A stretch of DNA of 64,000 bases from Neonectria sp. B-13. Taxonomy: Eukaryota; Ascomycota; Sordariomycetes; Hypocreales; Nectriaceae. Every line of letters begins with the position of its first letter. Position 1 is the first letter of the stretch. Made by a program: the position numbers and the translations under genes. Below, in pieces: positions 21,650 to 32,796 of the stretch. The DNA is taken from positions 2,945,063 through 3,009,062 of the forward strand of contig NOKP01000002.1 in NCBI GenBank assembly GCA_002682825.1. The letters run 5' to 3'. The notes under the pieces are model-generated. The model saw only the letters and a program-made list of their open reading frames with translations, was not told where the DNA came from and searched no databases.

Positions 21650-23227
21650 ATGGCATCGTGGCAGATTCTCCACCCTGAGTTGCAGCTGATGATATGGGAG
21701 CAGTTGGCCCGTCTTCCTGACATCAGGATACAGGACGAAGAGTCCTGCCCCGCCGGCACACGTCGACGCGGCCGCCTGGTTAGTTATGCTTGTGTCAACC
21801 GGGAATGGCAAGCTTTCTTCGAGAAGAAGATCTTCCGACACCTTACGATATATTCATCGCGTATCGAAAACCTCGGAACTATGCCCCGACGTCTGAGGAG
21901 CCTCGTTGCGCGTATCTGGCTTCGCATTACGCTGACGGACTACGGATGCCGTTTTTGTGCGGGATTTCCGATCAATGCCGATTACTCATTCGATAACCAA
22001 ATCTTTCAGAGCCACATGCTAAGTCTATTTTCCGTACTGAGCACTTGGGAGGAGCCCACTGGTGAGGGCGGGAGAGGACTGCTTCTGGAGATCGGCCCTC
22101 ACTCGGCGAGTGACTCTCGCCATAAATTCCGCGACCTGGTCGTCGAGGATGCCGAGGACTCCTTGAACTACACGCCATTGGCCAAGATTCATGATCCCGC
22201 ACATGGCTGGGTTCTTGGAGAACGCAGGCTCCCAATTAACCTGAGGGAACTGCACAGTATCTTCGGGCCTAAGATAAAACACAAAAGCGACTGCCAACTG
22301 CCTTCCGTCGATGTTGTGAAAGCTCTCACAATACGGCGACAAGTCAGACGCGCGTTGGGCTCGTCGGCACTGTCCTGCATCCTCGAGAAGCTTCCAAAAC
22401 TCGAGTCTCTCTACTATGAACCGTGGAGGCAGATATGGCTGGATAAGCAAGAAAAATGTGACCGAGGTACGATATGTCTAGCTCATAACACACATGGTGC
22501 GTGTAGGCTGATCGTGTGTGTTCCTGGTGTAGGCTACGTAACAACGCTTTCCACATTATTGCCCAAGGCCATGAAGAGACTGCATATTTTTGAGAGCTTT
22601 AATGAAGACATCATGGATAGGTACTGTCAGCTCGCGGATTCGGATAATCTACTCTTCAACACGGAGCGAATGCCCAATCCTGCAGTTGCAGCTGTTTTGT
22701 CTCATATCAGCACGAAACTCGAGCATCTCTCTGCGTCGTTTCTGACCGACGCGCAAGATTTCTTCAAGGCCAGCCTCCCAGACCAGGCGTGGGGAGAGCT
22801 GAAGACGCTGGCGATGACGTCCCGTTTGCTCATGCCGGATGGCGACTCGACCAAAAGAGAGGAGCTGATGCTCACAGCAGCAACCGCGGCTGGAAACATG
22901 CCCAAGCTCCAGGTGATGGAGATTTGGTGGGGGGACCTGAACGACGCCTGTGTCTTTCGTTATGACACGACGGGCCCAAATGCGACCATCTCGTGGCACG
23001 GAACGTGGCAGATGGAGCTTGGCTCCGAGTTGGTGGCAGCTTGGCAGCCGGTGGCAGTTGGACACAGCGATCGAAGGCTGTGTGTGGAACGGAGCGAGAA
23101 GATACGTGGGAGTCTCATCAACTCGCACGGCGATGCCATTGCGGAGTTGAAGCTGAAGGTGCAGGTCATCCACCCGGTTTCCTTAAGGCAGACTCGATGC
23201 GAGCTTGCCACTAGCTTTTATAACTAA
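21650..23227 (+). CDS. F-box-like protein, DUF6546-type
   Basis: Exons 21650-22466 and 22533-23227 give 503 residues. The protein starts MASWQILHPELQLMIWEQLA, an F-box-like N terminus of the kind common in filamentous fungi, followed by CVNREWQAFFEKKIFRHLTI. The middle has PKLESLYYEPWRQ and the C-terminal half has KRLHIFESFNED and MPKLQVMEIWWGD, which fit DUF6546 proteins. Removing the 66-base intron restores the run from CDRG into YVTTLSTLLPKAM; the intron is in frame and stop-free, so an unspliced form would also translate. The frame is open upstream of the chosen ATG, but that extension looks non-coding. Such proteins are presumed SCF substrate adaptors; the target is unknown. It sits beside AT-rich sequence, typical of variable lineage-specific genes. 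Confidence 0.7.
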   Translation: MASWQILHPELQLMIWEQLARLPDIRIQDEESCPAGTRRRGRLVSYACVNREWQAFFEKKIFRHLTIYSSRIENLGTMPRRLRSLVARIWLRITLTDYGCRFCAGFPINADYSFDNQIFQSHMLSLFSVLSTWEEPTGEGGRGLLLEIGPHSASDSRHKFRDLVVEDAEDSLNYTPLAKIHDPAHGWVLGERRLPINLRELHSIFGPKIKHKSDCQLPSVDVVKALTIRRQVRRALGSSALSCILEKLPKLESLYYEPWRQIWLDKQEKCDRGTICLAHNTHGACRLIVCVPGVGYVTTLSTLLPKAMKRLHIFESFNEDIMDRYCQLADSDNLLFNTERMPNPAVAAVLSHISTKLEHLSASFLTDAQDFFKASLPDQAWGELKTLAMTSRLLMPDGDSTKREELMLTAATAAGNMPKLQVMEIWWGDLNDACVFRYDTTGPNATISWHGTWQMELGSELVAAWQPVAVGHSDRRLCVERSEKIRGSLINSHGDAIAELKLKVQVIHPVSLRQTRCELATSFYN

Positions 23228-26067
23228 GCCTGTGGTATATCGCCCTTCGTGCAATGCCGATTTTATTGATGATCTTTATGAGGATGTATCGAATAATTAG
23301 CTTGGCCAGAGCATCCTTGATACCCTGGGTAAAAAGCCTCTTTCATACATGAGATGAACATTGTAAGTATAATACTAAATACCGGGTTGACATGTACGAT
23401 GCTCAACTTCTGGAAATGTACACCTGTACATAGTATATGCAGTTGTGCTCAGTTGAGGTGTCTCATCTGCAAGACGAACTGAAGTCTGCTGCAGTGAGCG
23501 CACTTACGACTCGCGGGAGCAAACGGTCTCCGTTGTGGCGTCTGGGTGACAAGCCATGTCTAATCTGCTCCCTGGTGCACCCGAGCGTCTTGGTCCCCGT
23601 TTGGGATGTCGTCTGGAGCGGGCCAAATTACCAGCGGGGCGATGCTCGCTGTCTTGGTCGGCGAGGAGCGAAGAGCCAAGACACTGTCTTCCATTTCCCC
23701 GGAAAGAGTTTCAGCTGGGAGGGGGACTTGATGCTTGAAGGGCTTGGAGGGCACGATGGAGAATTCCAGTTGAACGATGCGGTGAGGACGACCTATCACA
23801 TTGGATGAGGTGAGTTTGAGGTGAGGTGACTGAGGAGGCCAGGAAAAAGGGAGGGCAGCGCGTTTCGCGGACATGGATAATACTCTAGCGTCTTCCTCAG
23901 CGTCACACTGCCGAGCCATGGCCCATAAGTGCGTACATCATGGACATGGAACGCTTAGCAGAGCCCCGTACTGGCCTCCCGCCCGGCCTCACGACTGGCC
24001 TCACGACATGCCGGAAGGACGCATGACACTCTCTCTGATGGGGCCGCGGGCTGCACGGGGGCGGGCAACCACATGCCAGCCTGGGCGAGCTCATTGGAGT
24101 GGCGGTGATCTGGAGCGCGTACCGATGCACGACGAATGCGCCGACGATGCGCCAGCCGGTGTTGAGAGGCGAAGACATTGGCCAACCTCTGCTGCGAACC
24201 GCGCGGATTTCCCGGCAGATGCTAGCCATTTGGGATGGATGCAACTGGAGAGACAGACCGCCAGTGTTTGTTATCGCAAAAATGGCGGGGTGGTGGCAGC
24301 GATCTGGAGTTGTCCGTGTGCATGCAACATCTGGACCCCTTAAGTGGCCGTAGTATCTACATACGTGAGGTCATTGAGGTAGGTGTGTGTGTGAGCCGTG
24401 AGGTGGGTGTGCCTGGTGCGTGCCATTGGCGGTGTCGGGTTCTAACCAAAATAAGCGGTCCCCTTTCTGTATCTCTCTCTCTTTCTTCCCCCCTAAAAGG
24501 TCGAGTGCGATCGTCTGTGCTTCGACGGATCGGCAATTCGATCCAAGATCAAATGACCATATTGATTCCCAAGATAAAATTGCACGTCGATAGGTGCCGC
24601 ATTGGCTCGTGCTGGGCGTCGGAGGCCCGTGAACGACCGAGGATACACAGAAAACGAAGGGAACATGGAAGCCCCCCCATATTCTCACCAACGATGCACG
24701 CCTGGCCTTATCTTCTGGTGTTGTTGATCATGGGGTCGCTTAGTTTTCTAACCCAGACAGGCCCAGCCCAGCCCGGCGAGGGACGGGCCAGGGTTGGTTT
24801 GGGTTGCATGGGATGGAGAGGTGTGGTGGGTTGTCTATCCGCATGGATGGACTGACTGGGTTCGAGTCTACCGGTACTCTCTGCAGTAGTGTTTGATGGG
24901 CACCACGGTCGCGGTTACAGAACCGGAAATCTGGCATCGATGATCGGACGTAGGCGAGCAGATTCAGGCCGGTTCATGTCCGTCATTGCACGTTGTTCTG
25001 CCGATGGTGTTTTCTTGACGCGCTGCAGGCCAGCCTTAGAAGCTGGTTGAACTGATGTCACTCGGCCCCCTGTCGCCAATCCCTCCCGCCCGCACGGGCA
25101 ATATCAACCTCAGTACGGAGTACCAACCATCAATTTATGGTGTTGACGGGAGGTATTGGATGGAGGTCCCTGGAGTGGCTTATTGCGAAGACCTGCAAAA
25201 ACCACATCCGGCACACCACCACAATCACCACCGCCATTGGCTTTTCATGCATCCGTCACGCCCCAACAGGATTTCCTACACCGAATGTTCAAGATTCCCG
25301 ATTCCTGCAACTGTCTCGAGCAACCGCGTGTTTTTCACGGCATGGACACAGGTAATTTGCCTGGTACTCCACACCTCTCTGATCTTCTGCTAGGCCGTTT
25401 TCTCCAAGGTGGGCTGGGGCCAAGTCATGACAGTAACTATACATTGCAAGCCAATGCCCCGCCTGTCCACCACACAGCCCTGGATAAACAAAGTACTGGG
25501 AAAGCTCTGGAGAAGATTCACTGCCAACCACTTCGTACCTACTAAGGAATTTAACACTGAAAAGAAACCTTGATGCGATGGCGTAAGAACCCCCATGCTC
25601 GTGCCTCGTAGACCGTCTTCATGGTGCGCGCGGTGCGTCAGTCGACAGTTCGTGGGGTGGGGCTGCTACCGGCCATCCCTGTCCACTGGCGTTACACCGT
25701 GCCGGCCACTAATGTCCTAGCGCTCTAGGCCCTCCGTCCGTCTTCCAAGGCCGCTGTCGCTGGCCAGGGTCTTAGGTTAGCTTAGCCTCTCTCACTTGGC
25801 TCCTTTGGCTCCTGGGATCCCACTCGAGCCTCGAAGCCTTGAAGCCCACGATATTCGCTTGCCCTCTCCTTCTTCTTCCCTTTGCTGTTCTTCCCTCCCC
25901 GCGACCCTTATTTGCGTGTTGTGTGTTTCTTCTCCGAGAGCCCGTCTCTCTCGTTCGCGCCTTTCTCCCCCGCCTGCTCTTCCCATGGCGCGTTGAGACG
26001 CATCCGCGAGGCGGCACGCTCTCACCTGGCACGAGACTGGACAGGAGACCATCCCCCCCACAACACC
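23228..26067. other. Intergenic region between F-box-like gene and YVC1
   Basis: About 2.8 kb. Only scattered short frames, a degenerate GTACATAGTAT at 23426-23436 and the palindrome GTACGGAGTAC at 25113-25123. The last 200 bases before YVC1 are pyrimidine-rich, like a promoter or leader. No gene supported. Confidence 0.55.
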
Positions 26068-29000
26068 ATGTTCTCCTCGCTGCTACGTCCCAGGGCTGGC
26101 TCCCGTCGCGTCAACCGCCGTCCCGAATCGGCCGGTTCGTTGTCGCCACACCCGACACGCCGCGAATACAGCCTCCGGAGACATGCCACGGCCGATTTCA
26201 CCGAAGCCGACGATGACGATGCTGACGATTCCAACGAGGAGGGCCCTGCTCCCAGGTTCCCCAACGACCGCCATGTTGACGATGAAGGCGAAGGCGACGA
26301 CGACAACGATGACAACAACCGGCAGAACGTGGTCGGAAACGAGGACGGTCGTCGTGGTGCCCTACCCGTTCTCCCTCTCTTTTCTGCGAGCCACTTGGGT
26401 TCGTTGCTCCCGCCGTTCTAATCGTGGGATATACTAGTTCTGACCATTGTCTACAGACTCTTTGCCCATATACCACCTCACTCATGCCATCCGAATAATT
26501 GTGTCCACCCGAACCGAGACGACCCTCACGTGGGACCAACTTCGATCCCCCCAAGTCTCCCAGTTCCTCGTCAAGCCAATGCAGCAGCAGATCCGCACCA
26601 CGCACTTCTCTCGCGCGACCCTGTATGCCCTCATGGCCAACTGCCTCCAGTTCTGCAAGGAGGGCCAGCGATATCCCAGTAACGCGGGCATCAGCAGCAC
26701 CCGGGCCAAGGTCTGCGAACTGCTCGCCCTGAAGCTGCTCAAGGAGTACAACACTCGTGAGCTCATCGATGCCCTCGCCTATGACTTCTACCCCTTGCAG
26801 GGGCTTCCTGGAGCGCAGCCCCCTCCTACTGCCGCCCGCAAGAGCCCTCCCATCCCCAAGACGCAGTTGACTGCTTCCCGCACGTCCACCCTCGAGGTTG
26901 CAATCCGAGCCTCAGCCAAGCACTTCCTTGCCCACCCCGTCGTCGTGCAACAGCTGGATGCCATCTGGAGCGGTGCCATTACCTTTCACTCGTCTGCGGA
27001 TAGTTTGCATCGTGAAGCCCCTGACCGCAACGGCAGCGGCCAGTTTGGAAAGGCCAATGACAGAACCCCGTTGCTCGGGTCCCTACCTCCCAAAGAGGCT
27101 GACCCCCATGTGCCACTCGGGAGACGAAGGGTGACGCTCTACGATCCTCGACAGGCGTCGCTCCTCAAGCTTTCCCGCCTCAGAGTCCCTCGATATAGAT
27201 TCTTCCTCTCCACGCTGTCCCTCGCTGTATTGATTGGCCTCTTTCTCGCCGTTCTCGCTCAGCGCTCCGTCCAGATCACAGGTCTGGAATTGATCTTCTG
27301 GTTCTGGAGTGCCGGCTTCATGCTGGATGAGCTTGTGGGTTTCAACGAACAGGGCTTTGCGCTTTACATCATGAGTTTCTGGAACATCTTTGATCTAGGC
27401 ATCCTCATGCTCCTCATCGTCTATTACTGCATGCGTGCGTATGGCGTCTTCCTAGTCGACCCTCATCACTGGAATGATATGGCGTATGATGTCCTTGCGG
27501 CGAATGCTATCCTGCTTCTGCCCCGAATCTTTAGTATTCTTGACCACTACCAGTACTTCTCTCAGCTCCTCATCGCCTTCCGGATGATGGCTGTTGATTT
27601 GGCTGCTGTGTTCATCCTTATTGGGATTCTCTGCAGTGGATTCTTCGTTTTCTTCACTCTGTCCAAGAACTCGTTCGAGGCGAGTGAGGCTGCATACAAG
27701 ATTTTCCAGTTGCTCATGGGCTTTACGCCAGCTGCTTGGGACATGTGAGTCAACTCTAAGCACTGTTATCTGAGAGGTTTGACAAAACGCTAACGAGAAT
27801 TAGGTGGCCGACATACAATTGGCTGGGGAGGGCTTTGTTGGCCCTGTTCCTCATTATTTGTCACTTTCTGGTCGTGTAAGTTCATCCTTAGGCTGATCAA
27901 CTCACTTGCTAACTTGTTTGTCAAGCACAATGCTCATCACTGTTCTGACCAACTCATTCATGACGATTGCGTCCAACGCCAATGAAGAGCACCAGTAAGT
28001 GCAAGAGCGCCCTAAACTTGAGCGCCATTCTGATCGAAGTTTAGGTTTCTGTTCGCCATTAACACCATTTCCATGGTAAAGAATGATGCTTTGTTCTCCT
28101 ACGTTGCCCCCAGTAACATATTCGCGTGGTTGCTTATGCCACTGCGATACTTCATGCCGTTAAGACATTTCGTATGGGTGAACCGGACTATCATCAAGAT
28201 CACTCACTTTCCCGTACTCTTTTGCATCTATCTGTACGAGAGGCTTTGGCTGGCTCCGTCTATGTATGAGCCAACCGACTTGGTGGAGAACCCGGGTCGT
28301 GATCGCACCATCTCATTTGCAGACCCGGCATCTAGAGCAGCACTCTTCAGTCCCAGTGTCCGAGTCCGTGAGGAATCGGTTGCAGGGTTCCAGAAAGACC
28401 GGGCTCTAGAGGAGGTGTTTAGACGTGTCCCAGATCCACTCACCCTGCGGACGCAGAGACGCCACGAGAGGAGAAAAACACAAACGGCTATCCGCAACTG
28501 GATGGACCAGCATGACGAATCGGGGGTGTCGCCAAGCAATTGGCCTACGCTGGAGGGCGGCGCCGTTCCTAGCTGGCAGAGGAGGTTGAGTGTGGGATGG
28601 GAACGGACATCCAACCTCAGACGAGTTTCAGATATCAGATCGGCGGCCAGCGATCCCGCTGATCGGCTGTCTAACAACGGCAACCCAATGCGGCCACCGC
28701 AGTTCCTGAGACCTCGAGCGGCTCCCGAGATGGCCGAGTACAAAGACCAAACCGACGCGGATGGCGATGACGAGCTGGTCACCAACGACGAGGATGAAGA
28801 CGACAATGGCACGAACGCTGAACCGAGCCGAAGTAGCAACCACCAAATCCCCGAGGAACCGGAGGACGGTTACTTTGCTAAGCGGATTGCATCGGGCTTC
28901 GGAAAATTGGCGTCTTCAGTGAGCTCGTCGGGCAAGGACGTGCCCCCGACTCCTCGACCCAGACGGGGTGGGCACACGCGCACCTTGTCAACCAACACGA

Positions 29001-29806
29001 TTCTCTTCAATCCCCAGGAAATGAAACAGGCCCAAGGCGCTTCGCCAGTCTCGCCGCCACATGCCGGACAACCGCGACCACGAACTAGCGGACGGGCAAC
29101 TGGTGGAGAGAAGACCCCGACTCACGGTGGACGTCGCAGCTCACCGCGACGGTCGCTGTATGTGGCTGGGTCCAAGCCTCGGCCCGTGATGGCTCCTCGG
29201 GGGATGACAGAGACAGGCGGCGTCAGTCGGTCGGCTCTTCTCAGCATCGAACCTCGAAATCGACCACGAGAAGTCAGGAGGCTGTCGTCTTTGGACCTCA
29301 GCGCCATGTCAGACCACATCCCGTTCGGTCCTGACGACCCCAACGCAGCCATGCCCGGAAGCTTCCAAACGCAAATGGCCATGGCGATGATGAAGGACAA
29401 CCGGCTGCGGGCAGCTGGTAACATCGACTCCGGGGACCGAGACCGGATGGGACGACTGGTGCTGGCCCGTATGAGAACGCTGGAGGAGAGCTTCGCGGAC
29501 GTGATTCAGGAGATGCGGGATCTGAAGAACACGTCGACGGCCTCTACGACTCGACGTAACTCGTCGGGTGATGAGACCAGAGGCTCACCGATGATTGAAG
29601 TCGCGGGACGAGATCGGCTGCGCAAAATCAAGGCCGAGGCCGCGTCGAAGAAGGTGCCCCCTTCGAAAAGACCCGTCAGCCGGAGGAGTATGAAAGAGCC
29701 AAAGGCCACCTGGGATATTAAGGGAAAGGGCAAGGAGGTGGCATTCTCGACGGACGATGAGGCGGACACGGATGACGAGTTGTTCCACGGGGGTGGTTCG
29801 TTATAA
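26068..29806 (+). CDS. YVC1: TRPY-type vacuolar calcium channel Yvc1
   Basis: Five exons: 26068-26398, 26457-27744, 27804-27875, 27926-27994, 28045-29806; product 1173 residues, longer than the yeast protein mainly because of its tails. The N-terminal 110 residues are acidic and disordered. A conserved cytosolic region starting SLPIYHLTHAIRIIV follows. The membrane part begins near residue 358 (FFLSTLSLAVLIGLFLAVLA) and ends with the pore and S6 region (GFTPAAWDMWPTYNW, then ALLALFLIICHFLVVTMLIT). Three small introns fall in or just after the pore-S6 segment. The C-terminal tail has an acidic D/E cluster near 825-840, comparable to the calcium-sensing acidic motif of yeast Yvc1. The channel releases vacuolar Ca2+ on hyperosmotic shock. 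The N-terminal start follows a CCACAACACC context. Confidence 0.94.
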
Positions 29807-30257
29807 AAAGGCACTTGGTGGGAGTTGATGGTGTCGGGTATTAACCCAGTGTGTGCGTGTGTTTAATGGGTGCATAGCCCTGGCGTTGGTGGAATCTTGC
29901 TTGGATTGAGGGCGAAGAGGCGGGGACTGAGACATGTTCCAACATGTGGGCAGGGGATGGAGTAATTGTGGTTGTAATTGTGTGAATAGAACCGAGCCTA
30001 ACCTGACCGGAACCTGTAATTATAGTGTATGCCTTTGTATAGGCGTGCCTTTGCTCTGGAATCCCCATCGTTGGAAGATCTCCATCGTGTATTCATCCTA
30101 GTCTCGGATCGTAGTTTCTGGTATCATTCGTTCGGCGAACCGCCGTGATTGCTCCAACCATTGAACTCGCGCCAACGCCCCTAGCCCCGATTGCCCCTTG
30201 CTGTCCGGCTCGTTCCTCCAATTCCAATATTGATTTCTTTCTCAGACCGGAGATGGC
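29807..30257. other. Convergent 3' intergenic region
   Basis: 451 bases between the YVC1 stop and the stop of the small membrane-protein gene. Presumed 3' UTRs; nothing else seen. Confidence 0.55.
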
Positions 30258-30524
30258 TTAGATGCCGCCGCCGCTGCGGTCGACAGAGACGTACCCATGG
30301 GGCGCCTTGCGGGTGCGCTGTTCGACGTCGTTGTGGTTGAGGGCAGCGGCGCGGTATCTGAAGGCGACGGTGGCGGCGGTTGCGGCAGCGGCGAAGACGA
30401 CGACGGCGGCCTTGCGGCGACTTGAGAGGAGGGAGATTTAGCTTGAGGGACGAGGTCGCGTTCGGCGGACTTACAGGAAGGGACGGGTGGCGAGTGATGA
30501 GATGGCGGCTTTGGTGGTTTCCAT
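30258..30524 (-). CDS. Small single-span membrane protein, unknown function
   Basis: Two exons, 30524-30475 and 30420-30258, flank a 54-base intron with a GTAAGT donor and a CAAG acceptor; product 70 residues. It begins METTKAAISSLATRPFLRRK, a basic amphipathic start that could act as a mitochondrial presequence. One hydrophobic Ala/Val segment follows (AAVVVFAAAATAATVAF), then a polar tail ending YVSVDRSGGGI. The gene is easy to miss because each exon is short and other frames across it are longer but low complexity. The shape resembles small mitochondrial or ER membrane subunits, but I cannot name a family. Good splice signals and a sensible one-span product support it. Confidence 0.6.
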
Positions 30525-31000
30525 TGTGGGTGAGAGTAGTCACTGAGTGTGCGATTGGGAGGCTGAAGGTTGATGATAGTGCTAGGGAGGAGGTCGATGG
30601 AGGAGGCAAGTAATTGTTTGCTAATGGACGGATGGGGAGAGGATAAGGGGGAGACCAAAGTCTAATAATGTCGAGACCCGAGGGAGGAGAGAGGAGAAGA
30701 GGAGGAGACGAGGAGACGAGGGGACGAGGAGAGCTGGGTTGGGTGGTTTATAGATACATACTACTGCCTACCTAGTCTATGAAGTAAATCATTACGTAGC
30801 AAGCAACCTAGTTTAGATCTACTGCTACTGTACAGATACACATCCCATCTCCCTTCCGCCCGAGGGTGCTTGGCCTTGGGTGCCATGCCGGGAAGCTCCC
30901 GCCACGCTACAGTGCAGTCAGGACATACAGCAAAACAGCTTGGGTGGCAACGGATGGGCGCTCAGGCAGTTTTGTTGGGGACGAAAGACACACCGGTTCG

Positions 31001-31022
31001 TGGTGGTGGTGGTGGTGGTGGT
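31001..31022. repeat. (TGG)n trinucleotide microsatellite
   Basis: About seven perfect units in non-coding sequence. Confidence 0.85.
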
Positions 31023-32607
31023 GAGTGGCGTTGTACATGGGCCGTTCGGTCCCTTGATTAACCTCGTCTTGGTTGCCGAATGCAATGCATGCAACTGCAA
31101 GTAGCTAAAAAGTAAGTAGATACGCTTCATGTACGAACAGATGGAGCTCCGGGGGGGATGGAGGTTAACACGCGACCGCCTTACCGAGACGCAGGGAGAG
31201 AGAGAGAGTGCGGGGGAGGAAGAGAGAAAAAGCGGGATAGCAGTCGACTAGCTTCTTGACTGTCTACGTTGCCTTGCGTTAGCACATTGAGGCCGATTGG
31301 ATTGTGCAGATAGATGCCTCGGTTGATGGCCTTCGCTCTGAGGGCACCTACCTAATTAGCGGACTAGAGTGTGGAGCCTTGGGGGGAGGGGATCCAGCGT
31401 TTCTGGTGATGGTTTGTTTGTACCTTGGATCGTTTATTAAAGTTGCTGATTTATTTAGCATTTGTTTTGTTTAGCTTCCTCTGTTTATGGGCAAGGAGGA
31501 CAACAAACCATATAATTCTTACAACGACAATTGATGCTTTGCTGTCTGGGAGGACGACATTGGACATGGAAGGCTTCCAGAGCTGGGCAGCTGTACTTAT
31601 TCAGTGCATCTCTCCAGTAGGTATCCACTCCGTAAGTACATATGCTTGATGCAGTTGCCTAAGAGCACAGGCTGGTGGAGGATATATGTTCGTGCTCGCA
31701 TGTTACACCGGCCCATAACCTGTCTCCTTTTGACTCTCGCTCATAAGAGAACCAGAAAGGCAAAACCATCGACTTCACAAGCAATCGCCTGTCCATTCCA
31801 TCCGCAATCACCATCCCATGGCGAACCTAGGAATCTGATTGGAGGCAGCACCGTCACCCCAGAAAGAGTCACGATTCCCCGCAGTTCCTAGTAAACCAAA
31901 GTACCACTTGATAGTCTACAGTACATGCTAGTCTATGCTGTTGGAGCAGATGGTCGAACATGAGCTCAGACTCAATCGCAAACGGCAAACGGCGTTGGAC
32001 CCCAATCTTGGGCCAAGCAACAAACCGGCTTTGCTCCCTCCCTAGGAATTGTAAGGGATGTAAACACGACAGGAATCACACAACAACTTAAACAGAGGCC
32101 CCGGGGCAGGTACTTGCTCACGACCAATACGAAGTACATCCTGAACTGGAAATGCGGCTCACCTGCGGGCTGACCAGGACAGCTTCAAGGCAACCACCGC
32201 TCAGGCATCAACCTCATGACTCCTTCCTCAGGGATCTGACCAGTGATCAGTTCTTCTTCTCGGCCCCGATTCCGTTCCCACTTCAGACTTCTTCGCTCGC
32301 GCCTACACTTTTCCTTCGATTTTGCTTGGGCTTGCCGCTCCGCCTCGAACCTCTCTCTCTCTGTGTGCAGCTGCCTAGCTACGCTGTGTTTGGCTGCTTC
32401 TTTTGCTCGGCTGCCTGCGCCAGGGTGGCATCGGCCTCTGATCGCTGCGGGCTGTGGGCTGTGCTGTGTGCTCGCGGCTGTGGCATTCACTCGGCGTCTT
32501 GGTCCGGCCGGCCAACTGCTACAAACCTGCATCAGGCTGCGTCTGTCTCAACGATCGCCCCAGACATCTGATTCTTTTATTCACTGGTTCTCTGATTCTC
32601 TTCTTCA

Positions 32608-32640
32608 TTTCTTCACTTCTTCACTTCTTCACTTCCTCAC
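32608..32640. repeat. Imperfect TTCACTTC repeat in a pyrimidine-rich leader
   Basis: Repeated CTTCACTT-like units sit about 160-190 bases before the start codon of the next gene, within a long C/T-rich stretch. Such tracts are common in fungal core promoters and 5' UTRs. Confidence 0.6.
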
Positions 32641-32796
32641 TTTTCTTCCTCAACACCATCTCCTCCGCTCGTGCTCAACCGCCAACGCCTCCTCCGAGTC
32701 AATCCCCCACTCCACATCCACCTACATCGTAACTCGTACGTTTCTGACGGCATATCCCAACTTCATCTTCCGCACCCACTCATAGCCTCGCCCGGC

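Larger units (their letters stand above)
30525..32796. other. Divergent intergenic region with simple repeats
   Basis: About 2.3 kb. It holds a (TGG)n run at 31001-31022, a GA run near 31195-31210 and, from about 32230 to 32700, a long C/T-rich leader that includes imperfect TTCACTTC units at about 32608-32640. The leader has several upstream ATGs. No independent gene supported. Confidence 0.55.
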
